In this document: piece by piece, positions 17,360-25,011 of the stretch
Layout of the letters: each line of letters opens with the position of its first letter
How positions within the stretch are numbered: position 1 is the stretch's first letter
Assembly (NCBI RefSeq): GCF_047553015.1
Contig: NZ_CP180212.1
Location: forward strand, 62,001-126,000
DNA: 64,000 nucleotides
Reading direction: 5' to 3'
DNA from: Carnobacterium_A sp047553015
GTDB lineage: Bacteria > Bacillota > Bacilli > Lactobacillales > Carnobacteriaceae
Notes under the pieces: model-generated
What the model was told of the DNA's origin: nothing
Seen by the model: only the letters and a program-made list of their open reading frames with translations
The model's database searches: none
Program-made: the position numbers and the translations under genes

Positions 17360-18343
17360 ATGTCAGAACACTATTTTGATCCAAAGTTAAAGATTTTTGC
17401 GTTAAACTCCAACAAACCGTTAGCAGAGAAAATTGCTAGTGATGTAGGAGTAGAATTAGGGAAACTCTCAGTGGATCAGTTCAGCGATGGAGAAATTCGA
17501 ATCAATATTGAAGAAAGTATTCGTGGAGATCATGTTTACATTATCCAATCAACGTCGAGTCCAGTAAATGATAACATAATGGAAATGCTGATTATGATTG
17601 ATGCCTTAAAACGTGCTAGTGCAAAAACAGTTAACTTAGTTATCCCTTATTATGGATACGCAAGACAAGACCGTAAAGCACGTTCAAGAGAGCCTATCAC
17701 TGCAAAATTAGTTGCTAATATGATTACAGCTGCAGGAGCAGACCGTATTCTGACATTAGATTTACACGCTTCGCAAATCCAAGGATTCTTTGATATGCCT
17801 GTGGATCATCTATTGGGAGCCTCTCTTTTAGCGAATCATTTTCTAGACTGTGGTCTTGAAGGTGAAGGTGTTGTAGTTGTTTCACCTGATCATGGTGGAG
17901 TCACTCGTGCTCGTAAATTAGCTGAATTTTTAAAGGCACCTATCGCAATTATTGATAAACGTCGTCCAAAGGCTAACGTGGCAGAAGTAATGAATATTAT
18001 TGGATCTGTCGAAGGTAAAACATGTATTTTGATTGATGATATGATTGATACTGCAGGAACCATCACTTTAGCTGCAAAAGCTTTAGAAGAAGCAGGTGCT
18101 ACTGAAGTTTACGCTTGCTGTACACATCCTGTTTTATCTGGTCCTGCAATTGAACGCATCCAAAATTCTGCAATCAAACAATTGATTGTGACAGATTCTA
18201 TCTACCTTCCTGAAGATAAAAAAATCGATAAAATTATTGGAATAAGTGTTAGTGCACTAATGGCAGATGCAATCAAACGAATTCACGAGAATAAGTCTGT
18301 AAGTCCACTTTTTGAAAGAAAGTTTAAGGAAAGTCATAAATAA
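17360..18343 (+). CDS. prs: Ribose-phosphate pyrophosphokinase
   Basis: Prs makes PRPP from ribose-5-phosphate and ATP, the precursor for purines, pyrimidines, His, Trp and NAD and the effector of PurR. The 327-residue protein shows YYGYARQDRKARSREPI (ATP site), LDLHASQIQGFFD, VSPDHGGVTRAR and the PRPP loop ILIDDMIDTAGTI. Start ATG 17360 follows GTGGAGG by 6-7 bases; the 22 upstream in-frame codons cross the intercistronic hairpin and are rejected. A terminator follows. Confidence 0.97.
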   Translation: MSEHYFDPKLKIFALNSNKPLAEKIASDVGVELGKLSVDQFSDGEIRINIEESIRGDHVYIIQSTSSPVNDNIMEMLIMIDALKRASAKTVNLVIPYYGYARQDRKARSREPITAKLVANMITAAGADRILTLDLHASQIQGFFDMPVDHLLGASLLANHFLDCGLEGEGVVVVSPDHGGVTRARKLAEFLKAPIAIIDKRRPKANVAEVMNIIGSVEGKTCILIDDMIDTAGTITLAAKALEEAGATEVYACCTHPVLSGPAIERIQNSAIKQLIVTDSIYLPEDKKIDKIIGISVSALMADAIKRIHENKSVSPLFERKFKESHK

Positions 18344-18357
18344 ATCTAAAACTAAAA

Positions 18358-18395
18358 AACGTAAGAGAGGCTAAGAGCTTTTCTTGCGTTTTTTT
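18358..18395 (+). terminator. Rho-independent terminator after prs
   Basis: aacgtaaga (18358-18366) pairs with tcttgcgtt (18382-18390), one G-U pair, followed by seven T. Confidence 0.78.
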
Positions 18396-18509
18396 CTAGT
18401 TAATAGAATAGTTAAAAAGTGATAGACTCTTGTTGAGTTAGTTATTGCTTGTTACAATAAGACAAATAGATAATTTGCCTAATAGATTAAGATGGACGGA
18501 GCAATTTTC

Positions 18510-18941
18510 ATGACTAAATTTAAACAGTACAAAAAATTAGTTAAACCACTAGATGTAGTTATTATCGTTGTATTAATGATGGGTTCATTTATTCCATATA
18601 TGATATTTAACAGACAGAATTTTTCGATAGATCAAGACAGTACAATTATTGCGATTGTTTCAATTAATGGCAAAGAAATTAAACAGATTGAACTATCAAA
18701 AGAGACGGAAAATCAAGAGTTTACTTTCTATCCAGCAGATGGACAATACAATATTATAGAAGTAGATGGAACGAAGATTCGAAACAAAGAAGATAACAGT
18801 CCTGACCAAATTGCTGTAAAAACAGGTTGGATTAGTAAACCTGGTGAAACGAGTATTTGTTTGCCTCATAAATTAATTATTGAAGTAAAAGCGATTCATT
18901 CAGATAAAGATTCTGAAAATGATCTTATTATTCCACTTTAA
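18510..18941 (+). CDS. NusG domain II-containing membrane-anchored protein
   Basis: The 143-residue protein has an N-terminal membrane anchor (about residues 14-32, LDVVIIVVLMMGSFIPYMIF) and an extracytoplasmic domain matching the NusG_II family: YNIIEVDGTKIRNKEDNSPDQIAVKTG, then GWISKPGETSICLPHKLIIEV. It is not a transcription factor; the family is found outside the membrane and its role is unknown. In many Firmicutes such genes sit beside flavin or quinone-related genes, which is not the case here. ATG 18510 has CGGAG 9 bases upstream; ATG 18492 overlaps the site. Confidence 0.85.
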   Translation: MTKFKQYKKLVKPLDVVIIVVLMMGSFIPYMIFNRQNFSIDQDSTIIAIVSINGKEIKQIELSKETENQEFTFYPADGQYNIIEVDGTKIRNKEDNSPDQIAVKTGWISKPGETSICLPHKLIIEVKAIHSDKDSENDLIIPL

Positions 18942-18977
18942 AATAAAGCTGATATGATTTATTCAGCTTTATTTTTT
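18942..18977 (+). terminator. Rho-independent terminator
   Basis: A perfect 11-bp stem (aataaagctga 18942-18952, tcagctttatt 18963-18973) starts right after the stop codon and ends in a T-run. Confidence 0.88.
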
Positions 18978-19153
18978 TGTATATATAAAATTTTATAACT
19001 AATATATTCATTTATACTGTATATTAAATCTTTATTTATTAAAAAACGGGATTAATGTTGTATAATTATGTTTAATCTTGTATGATAGGAAAAAGCTTCA
19101 ACAGATTAGAATACGATAAGAAAATAAACCATTAAAAAAGGGGAGATGTGAAA

Positions 19154-20803
19154 ATGAAAAAACTTATTTACTTTGCTATAGGAATAGTCATTATGAGTGG
19201 ATGTGGGCAGTCTGATAAGCAAGCGGTGAATGGAACTTCTGCTTCAAGTAACTCAGAAAAAAATAAGACAGAACAAGTACTTCATCTAAGTGTTGCTTCA
19301 GAATTACCAACGATTGATCCAGCTTTATCACAAGATACCATTAGTTTTAGTGCTTTAAACCAAGTGATGGAAGGCCTTTATCGTCTAGATACCAATGAAG
19401 AAGCTATTCCAGCCTTAGCTGAAGGAGCACCTGAAGTAAGTGAAGACCAATTAACGTATCTATTTACATTGAAACCTGATTTGAAATGGTCTAATGGTGA
19501 ACCTTTGATAGCAGCGGATTTTGAATATGCTTGGCAACGAATTGTTGATCCTGAAACAGCGGCTAATTATTCATTTGTCATGACAGATATAAAAAATGCT
19601 GCGGCTATTTTAGCAGGTGAAAAGACCGTTGTTGAACTGGGGATAAAAGCACTAAGTGAATTAGAGTTAGAAATTACTTTGGAAAGACCAGTAGAAAACT
19701 TTATGAAATTGATCACTAAACCAACATTTTCTCCTCAAAAAGAATCATTCGTTATTGCTCAAGGTTCGAAATTTGGAACGAGTAGTGAAGCAGCGTTGTA
19801 CAATGGACCATTTATCTTAAACGAATGGGATGGAACGGGTTTATCGTGGACATACGAAAAAAATGAGTACTATTGGGATAAAGAAAATGTTGCTTTAACA
19901 AAAGTCACTAATCAAGTAATTAAGGAAACGACTACAGGTTTAAATTTATACAACAATGGTGAAATTGACTTGATTGCATTAACGGGTGAATTTGCTCAAC
20001 AGTATAATCAAGATTCTGAATTTATAGCTCCTTTATTAGCTAAGTCTGTTTATTTGGAACTAGATCATACAACTAATTCAGCATTAAAAAATAAAAACAT
20101 GAGAACAGCTTTAGCGTTGGCAATCTCACGCGAGGAATTAGCAGAGAATATTATAGCTAATGGATCGAAAGCTTTAGGAGGTTTGGTGACAAGTGGTCTG
20201 GTAGAAAATTCTGAAACAGGGGAAGATTTTAGGAAAGCCGCTGGGGATTATCTAGGGTATCAACCAGAAAAAGCTTCTGAGTTATGGGCAGTAGCAAAAA
20301 AAGAATTAGGCTTAACAGCTGTTGAATTAGAGCTAGTTGCTGATGATGATGAGGTAACAAAAAAAGTAAGTCAATACTTACAAAATAAAATTGAGAAAAA
20401 CCTACCTGGTGTATCGGTTACTATAAAAAATGTTCCTTTCAAAAATAGAATTGAATTAGGTGATAATGGAGATTTTGATTTACTATTATCTGGTTGGGGT
20501 GCAGATACGAACGATACAAATAATTTCTTGAATTTATTTTTATCTGGTTCTGTATTTAATGGAGGAAAATATTCAAATGAAGAGTACGATAAGTTAGTTC
20601 AAGCTTCTCTAGGTATAGACAGTAGTAATCCAGAAAAAAAATGGGCCAATAATTTAGCTGCTGAAAAAATTCTGATGGATGATACAGCAATTGTGCCACT
20701 TTACCAGCAAGCTCAAGCAATGTTATTAAGAGAGAATGTCGAAGGCTATTACTTGAGCCAGATTAATAGTGTCAATCTAAAATATGTTTCTATTAAAGAA
20801 TAA
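19154..20803 (+). CDS. Oligopeptide ABC transporter substrate-binding lipoprotein (OppA-like)
   Basis: The product (549 residues from ATG 19154) captures peptides outside the cell. A lipoprotein signal peptide ends in IMSGC, with Cys17 as the lipidated residue. SBP_bac_5 features follow: LPTIDPALSQDT, VMEGLYRLD, LKPDLKWSNGEPLIAADFEYAW, and late GWGADTNDTNNFLNLFLSG. AAGGGGAG lies about 8 bases before ATG 19154; GTG 19148 is too close to it. No permease or ATPase genes adjoin, so it must serve a transporter encoded elsewhere. The dipeptidase gene starts 17 bases after its stop, suggesting a peptide uptake and hydrolysis unit. Confidence 0.93.
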   Translation: MKKLIYFAIGIVIMSGCGQSDKQAVNGTSASSNSEKNKTEQVLHLSVASELPTIDPALSQDTISFSALNQVMEGLYRLDTNEEAIPALAEGAPEVSEDQLTYLFTLKPDLKWSNGEPLIAADFEYAWQRIVDPETAANYSFVMTDIKNAAAILAGEKTVVELGIKALSELELEITLERPVENFMKLITKPTFSPQKESFVIAQGSKFGTSSEAALYNGPFILNEWDGTGLSWTYEKNEYYWDKENVALTKVTNQVIKETTTGLNLYNNGEIDLIALTGEFAQQYNQDSEFIAPLLAKSVYLELDHTTNSALKNKNMRTALALAISREELAENIIANGSKALGGLVTSGLVENSETGEDFRKAAGDYLGYQPEKASELWAVAKKELGLTAVELELVADDDEVTKKVSQYLQNKIEKNLPGVSVTIKNVPFKNRIELGDNGDFDLLLSGWGADTNDTNNFLNLFLSGSVFNGGKYSNEEYDKLVQASLGIDSSNPEKKWANNLAAEKILMDDTAIVPLYQQAQAMLLRENVEGYYLSQINSVNLKYVSIKE

Positions 20804-20820
20804 AAATTAAAAAGGGAAGT

Positions 20821-22170
20821 GTGTTTAGTTTTATGAAAAATTGGGTAACAAAAATACATCAGGATGAAAGTGTAATAGCATTAAAAAAATTAGTTAGTAT
20901 TCCTTCTATTAACACTGGGGACGGAAAAACGTATCCACCTTTTGGGCAAGCGATTGCTGACTGTCTAGCGCAAGCACTAAGTATTTGTGAAACACTAGGA
21001 ATGAAAACTTATTCAGACCCAGCAGGATTTTATGGTTATGCTGACTACGGACAGGGTGAAGAGTTAGTAGCTGTATTATGCCATTTAGATGTTGTACCTG
21101 AAGGGGATGTGAGTCTATGGGAGACTCCTCCATTTGGTGCAGTTATTAAAGATGGAAAGTTAATAGGACGTGGTTCACAAGATGATAAAGGGCCAACTAT
21201 TGCAGCTTTATATGGGTTTAAAGCAGTAGTTGATGAAGGAGTTCCTTTTAAGAAACGAATTCGTTTTGTTTTTGGAACAGACGAAGAAACACTTTGGCGG
21301 TGTATGGAGCACTACAATGCTAAAGAAGAACAGCCAACTATGGGGTTTGTTCCAGATAGTTCTTTTCCTGTAACGTATGCTGAAAAAGGATTGTTACAGG
21401 TAAAGTTAATTGGTCCTGGAAGTTCAGATATCACATTAGCTTGCGGAGATGCTTTTAATATTGTTCCTGGTCGTGCTGATTTTGAAGGTAAAGACGCAAA
21501 TGCTCTACACGAAAAAATGTTAGAAATGGGAGTCACTCATACCGTTGACGGTAATCTAATCACCGTAAATGGTAAGGCTGTTCATGCGAGTGTAGCTGAA
21601 CAAGGAGTCAACGCAATCAATCAACTAGCAAAAGGATTGGTTCATATTTATCCGCATCCAACAGTAAATTTTTTAGCTGAAAAGGTAAGAGACGAAACGA
21701 ACGGCTGGAGTATATTCGGTGAAATAAAAGATGAGATGACAGGAGAGTTAACGTTTAATGTAGCGTCTCTTTCTATTGATGAAAAAAAATCAGAGATAGA
21801 AATAGACTTACGTATCCCAGTTAGCTTTCCAATAGAAGATTTAGTACAAAAACTTAAAGAAGTAGCAGAGCCTTATGGTTTAGATTATTATGAGTTTGAC
21901 CGTGTAGCTGGCTTATATGTTCCCAAAGAAAGTGACTTGGTTCAGACGTTAATGGCTATCTATCAAAGTAAAACCAATGATTTAACTCAGCCACTCACAT
22001 CGGGTGGAGCTACTTATGCAAGAACTATGAAAAATATGGTTGCCTTTGGAGCTCATTTTCCAACAACAGAAAGTCTAGCTCATCAAAGCAATGAGGGTAT
22101 ATCCTTGGATGAACTATTTCAAGCAATGGATATCTATGCAGAAACAATTTTTCAATTGTGCTGTGAATGA
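20821..22170 (+). CDS. PepV-like dipeptidase (M20 metallopeptidase)
   Basis: The 449-residue protein is an M20 family dizinc dipeptidase of the PepV/Sapep type: LCHLDVVPEGD (His88, Asp90), GRGSQDDKGPT (Asp121), FVFGTDEETLWRCMEHY (catalytic Glu pair near 155) and GGATYARTMKNMVAFGAHFP near the C-terminus. It cleaves dipeptides in the cytoplasm, completing peptide utilisation begun by the OppA-like protein directly upstream. The start is uncertain: GTG 20821 is only 3-4 bases from AAAGGGA, and ATG 20833 is about 15 bases away. A bidirectional terminator separates it from convergent ldh. Confidence 0.92.
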   Translation: MFSFMKNWVTKIHQDESVIALKKLVSIPSINTGDGKTYPPFGQAIADCLAQALSICETLGMKTYSDPAGFYGYADYGQGEELVAVLCHLDVVPEGDVSLWETPPFGAVIKDGKLIGRGSQDDKGPTIAALYGFKAVVDEGVPFKKRIRFVFGTDEETLWRCMEHYNAKEEQPTMGFVPDSSFPVTYAEKGLLQVKLIGPGSSDITLACGDAFNIVPGRADFEGKDANALHEKMLEMGVTHTVDGNLITVNGKAVHASVAEQGVNAINQLAKGLVHIYPHPTVNFLAEKVRDETNGWSIFGEIKDEMTGELTFNVASLSIDEKKSEIEIDLRIPVSFPIEDLVQKLKEVAEPYGLDYYEFDRVAGLYVPKESDLVQTLMAIYQSKTNDLTQPLTSGGATYARTMKNMVAFGAHFPTTESLAHQSNEGISLDELFQAMDIYAETIFQLCCE

Positions 22171-22175
22171 ATAGA

Positions 22176-22235
22176 CTAAAAAAACATCTTTTTACTTATG
22201 GTACGACTAAGTAAAAAGGTGTTTTTTAGTTTTTC
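22176..22235. terminator. Bidirectional terminator between pepV-like gene and ldh
   Basis: A roughly 22-bp stem (22176-22198 with 22208-22229) carrying A-runs on its left arm and T-runs on its right arm works in both directions for the two convergent genes. Confidence 0.85.
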
Positions 22236-22271
22236 ATAATAAAGTTATGCGTTTATTCTTATTATTTTAAA

Positions 22272-23249
22272 TTAGTTTGCGTTTTCTTCTACTATTTTCA
22301 TTGCTTCTTGTGTAATTTTTCTAAGTGTATCAGCAGAATGATTCATTTTTTCTTGTTCAGAATCATTTAAAGGAATTTGAATAACACTTTTGACACCTTG
22401 ACGGTTTATAATTGCAGGTGCTCCAATAAAAATATCTTTTTGACTGTATTCGCCATCTAGGTAAACTGAAAGAGGCAAGATAGCATTCTCATCAGATAAG
22501 ATTGCTTTAGTAATGCGTGTTAATGAAACAGCGATACCATAGAAAGTAGCCCCTTTTCGTTCAATGATATCATAAGCAGCATCACGAACTTTAAAGAACA
22601 TATCAACTAAGGCTTGCTCATCTACACCAGGGTTATCTTTGATCCATTCATAAATTTGAAGACCCGCTATGTTAGCATGTGACCATACTGGGAATTCTGT
22701 ATCTCCATGTTCACCTAAAATATAGCCATGAACATTACGAGAGTCTACACCTGTTAACTCAGCAATTGCTTGGCGGAAACGAGCACTGTCTAGAGAAGTA
22801 CCTGAGCCGATAACTCGATGCTGAGGAAGCCCTGAGAATTTCCAAGTAGCATAGGTTAAAATATCTACTGGATTAGTTGCAACAATAATAATACCGTCAA
22901 AACCACTTTCCATAATGCTGCCAACAATACTTTTAAATATGTTTAAATTCTTTTGAACTAAGTCTAAACGGGTTTCACCTGGTTTTTGAGCTGCTCCAGC
23001 AGTAATAACAACGATATCAGCATCGCTACAATCTTCATAGGTAGCTGCATAGATTTTTTTAGGAGAGGTAAAAGCTAGTGCGTGGGAAAGATCCATTGCA
23101 TCGCCTTCTGCCTTTTTTGTATCGATATCAATGATACCGATTTCTTGAGCAATATTTTGTGTGACTAGAGAAAAAGCATAGCTAGAACCTACTGCGCCGT
23201 CTCCTACGATAATAACTTTTTGGTGACTTTTTATTTTAGCATTGTACAT
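22272..23249 (-). CDS. ldh: L-lactate dehydrogenase
   Basis: Ldh reduces pyruvate to L-lactate and regenerates NAD in homolactic fermentation. The 325-residue protein has the NAD loop VIIVGDGAVGSSYAF, ITAGAAQKPGETRLDLVQ with the substrate Arg, VATNPVDILTY, and the catalytic His in LGEHGDTEFPVWS. AGGAGG lies 10 bases before the ATG. The gene stands alone on the minus strand, between two plus-strand segments of the conserved block, with its own promoter. A cre-like palindrome lies upstream. Confidence 0.97.
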   Translation of the reverse strand: MYNAKIKSHQKVIIVGDGAVGSSYAFSLVTQNIAQEIGIIDIDTKKAEGDAMDLSHALAFTSPKKIYAATYEDCSDADIVVITAGAAQKPGETRLDLVQKNLNIFKSIVGSIMESGFDGIIIVATNPVDILTYATWKFSGLPQHRVIGSGTSLDSARFRQAIAELTGVDSRNVHGYILGEHGDTEFPVWSHANIAGLQIYEWIKDNPGVDEQALVDMFFKVRDAAYDIIERKGATFYGIAVSLTRITKAILSDENAILPLSVYLDGEYSQKDIFIGAPAIINRQGVKSVIQIPLNDSEQEKMNHSADTLRKITQEAMKIVEENAN

Positions 23250-23288
23250 AATGTATAGTCCTCCTTATAAGCTTTAAGATACCCCTCA

Positions 23289-23357
23289 ATTATAGCACTC
23301 AAAGATAAGAAGTTGAAATAGAACGAAGGCAATTTATTGGAAATGAAAACACATTCA
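23289..23357 (-). promoter_or_regulatory. ldh promoter region with cre-like site
   Basis: On the minus strand TATAAT (23294-23289) preceded by TGC gives an extended -10, with TTCAAC at 17-bp spacing as a weak -35. At 23344-23357 TGAAAACACATTCA matches the CcpA cre consensus at 12 of 14 defined or free positions (mismatches in the central CG and the T). Position about 30 bases upstream of -35 would fit activation by CcpA, as known for some lactic acid bacteria. Confidence 0.5.
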
Positions 23358-23359
23358 TT

Positions 23360-24235
23360 TGATTTAGTAGTAAATTTCCACTAAGTTTGCTCTTTTTCTA
23401 ACGTTCTAGTCATTTTTTAAAAAAATATCGACTAAAATAGAATGATAAACTAATAGAAATGGACGTAATTTTATTTAAATAATTAGATAAAAAATTCACA
23501 AAACAGGAAGAAAATTAATTAATGAAGTGAAAAACGATGCAGCATACTAGACTGGCAGAACTAACGAATAGTTTAAAGCGAATAAATAAAAGATAACTTA
23601 ATAAAAACTAGGGATAGAATAGAAATTTTGTCTTTAATAAGTCTACACAAGTTTGAAGAAAACAAACTGATTACTTGTATTTTTTTCCAGTGAGTAATAA
23701 GCAGATTATACTTTAGAATTAAGGAATACAAATATTAAAGGGGTAGAAGCTTGTTTAGAAAAAGAAGTAGTACTAATAAAATTAGGGAGTGTTTATTAAG
23801 AAATAAAGAACAAATAGCAAAGACTGTTGAAAGTGAATGCCTAGTTCATTAAACTATTGAATGCGGATTAACTTGCTGGTGTTCCAAATAGAAGATTCTT
23901 TGGAATAGAATTAAAAAATGTAAGTAAAGGGTTATTCGAATGAGGAGAACTATTTTTTTACATGCTTATACTTGACTCTGATTACTTCAAAATAGGTTAA
24001 GGATTATTGTGGAAATCTGTTTAGAAGCATTGTCTTAGTCAAAATTGCGTAATCAATCTAAGAACTTATTTTAGTTAAAGGTATAGCCGTAAGGTATGGA
24101 GGGTAGAAAATGTGGTTATTCTTTCCTATATAAAAAGAAAAGAAATGTTTAGAACAGCAAAAAAATCAATCAAACTATTGAGAAAACAGGCTAAAAAAAA
24201 TAGAAAAAGCAAGTTTTTTCTATTGTAATCTAAAA
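23360..24235. other. Gene-free AT-rich gap between ldh and pth
   Basis: In Bacillus this interval carries ctc (general stress L25 protein); no trace of it is visible here. Stops are frequent in all frames. The only small frame with a plausible ribosome-binding site is TTG 23751 to the stop at 23852 (33 codons, MFRKRSSTNKIREC..., with AAGGGGT upstream); I cannot support it as a gene. agtttg/caaact around 23650 forms a short hairpin near a T-run. The stretch looks like eroded sequence rather than a functional array. Confidence 0.45.
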
Positions 24236-24310
24236 TATGGTATACTATAAAAAATACTACTGGACGAAGAGAATTTCGTGCGGCATTTTTTTGCGTGCAG
24301 TTCTCGATAG
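24236..24310 (+). promoter_or_regulatory. pth-mfd promoter and structured leader
   Basis: TGG then TATACT (24241-24246) is an extended -10. The transcript would begin with a structured leader: acgaa (24264-24268) pairs with ttcgt (24275-24279), or alternatively gagaa (24269-24273) pairs with ttctc (24301-24305) enclosing a GC-rich element with seven T. The two pairings exclude each other. No known riboswitch was recognised. Confidence 0.45.
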
Positions 24311-24368
24311 GCTTATACTAAATGGAAATTAGTAGAAAAGAAATAACTGAAATTGGAGAATAACTGAT

Positions 24369-24935
24369 ATGAAAATGATTATCGGCCTGGGAAATCCCGG
24401 CACGAAATATACACATACTAAGCATAATATAGGATTTATGGTCTTGGATGAGTACGCTATGCAACACGATTTAACGTTTAATAAAAGTAAATTTGAAGCC
24501 CTGTATACAGAAGCTTTTATAGGGAAAGAAAAAATCATACTAGTAAAACCGCAAACATTTATGAACGATTCCGGACGAGCAGTAAGGCCATTAATGGATT
24601 ATTTTAATGTAATACTAGATGATATTGTTATTGTTTATGATGATCTAGATTTACCTGCTGGAAAAATTCGTCTTCGACAAAAAGGAAGCGCTGGAGGCCA
24701 TAACGGAATAAAAAGTCTAATCCAACACCTAGGAACATCTGACTTTAATCGTATTCGCATCGGTATAGATCGTCCATTTTTCGACCAAACCGTTGTAAAT
24801 CATGTCTTAGGTGGCTTCTCAAAAGAGAAAGAAGAAATACTATCGTTTGCTATTAAGGATGGGGTATCTGCGATTGATTATTGGGTCAATGGCCATCCCT
24901 TTATTGATGCAATGAATCAATACAACAAAAAATAA
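24369..24935 (+). CDS. pth: Peptidyl-tRNA hydrolase
   Basis: Pth releases tRNA from peptidyl-tRNA that drops off ribosomes. The 188-residue protein contains IIGLGNPGTKYTHTKHNIGFM with the catalytic His, KPQTFMNDSGRAV, VIVYDDLDLPAGKIRLRQKGSAGGHNGIKS and the family C-terminal region. ATG 24369 has GGAG about 10 bases upstream. It precedes mfd as in Bacillus, separated by a short terminator-like hairpin. Confidence 0.97.
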   Translation: MKMIIGLGNPGTKYTHTKHNIGFMVLDEYAMQHDLTFNKSKFEALYTEAFIGKEKIILVKPQTFMNDSGRAVRPLMDYFNVILDDIVIVYDDLDLPAGKIRLRQKGSAGGHNGIKSLIQHLGTSDFNRIRIGIDRPFFDQTVVNHVLGGFSKEKEEILSFAIKDGVSAIDYWVNGHPFIDAMNQYNKK

Positions 24936-24946
24936 AGGAAGTAAAG

Positions 24947-24976
24947 GAAGCCCAGTAAGAATCTGAGCTTCTTTTA
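24947..24976 (+). terminator. Hairpin between pth and mfd
   Basis: gaagcccag (24947-24955) pairs with ctgagcttc (24963-24971), one mismatch, followed by TTTTAT. It probably terminates only partly, since mfd has no separate clear promoter. Confidence 0.55.
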
Positions 24977-25011
24977 TCATCTGAAAAATAAAAGTAAAAG
25001 GAGCCTATCTA

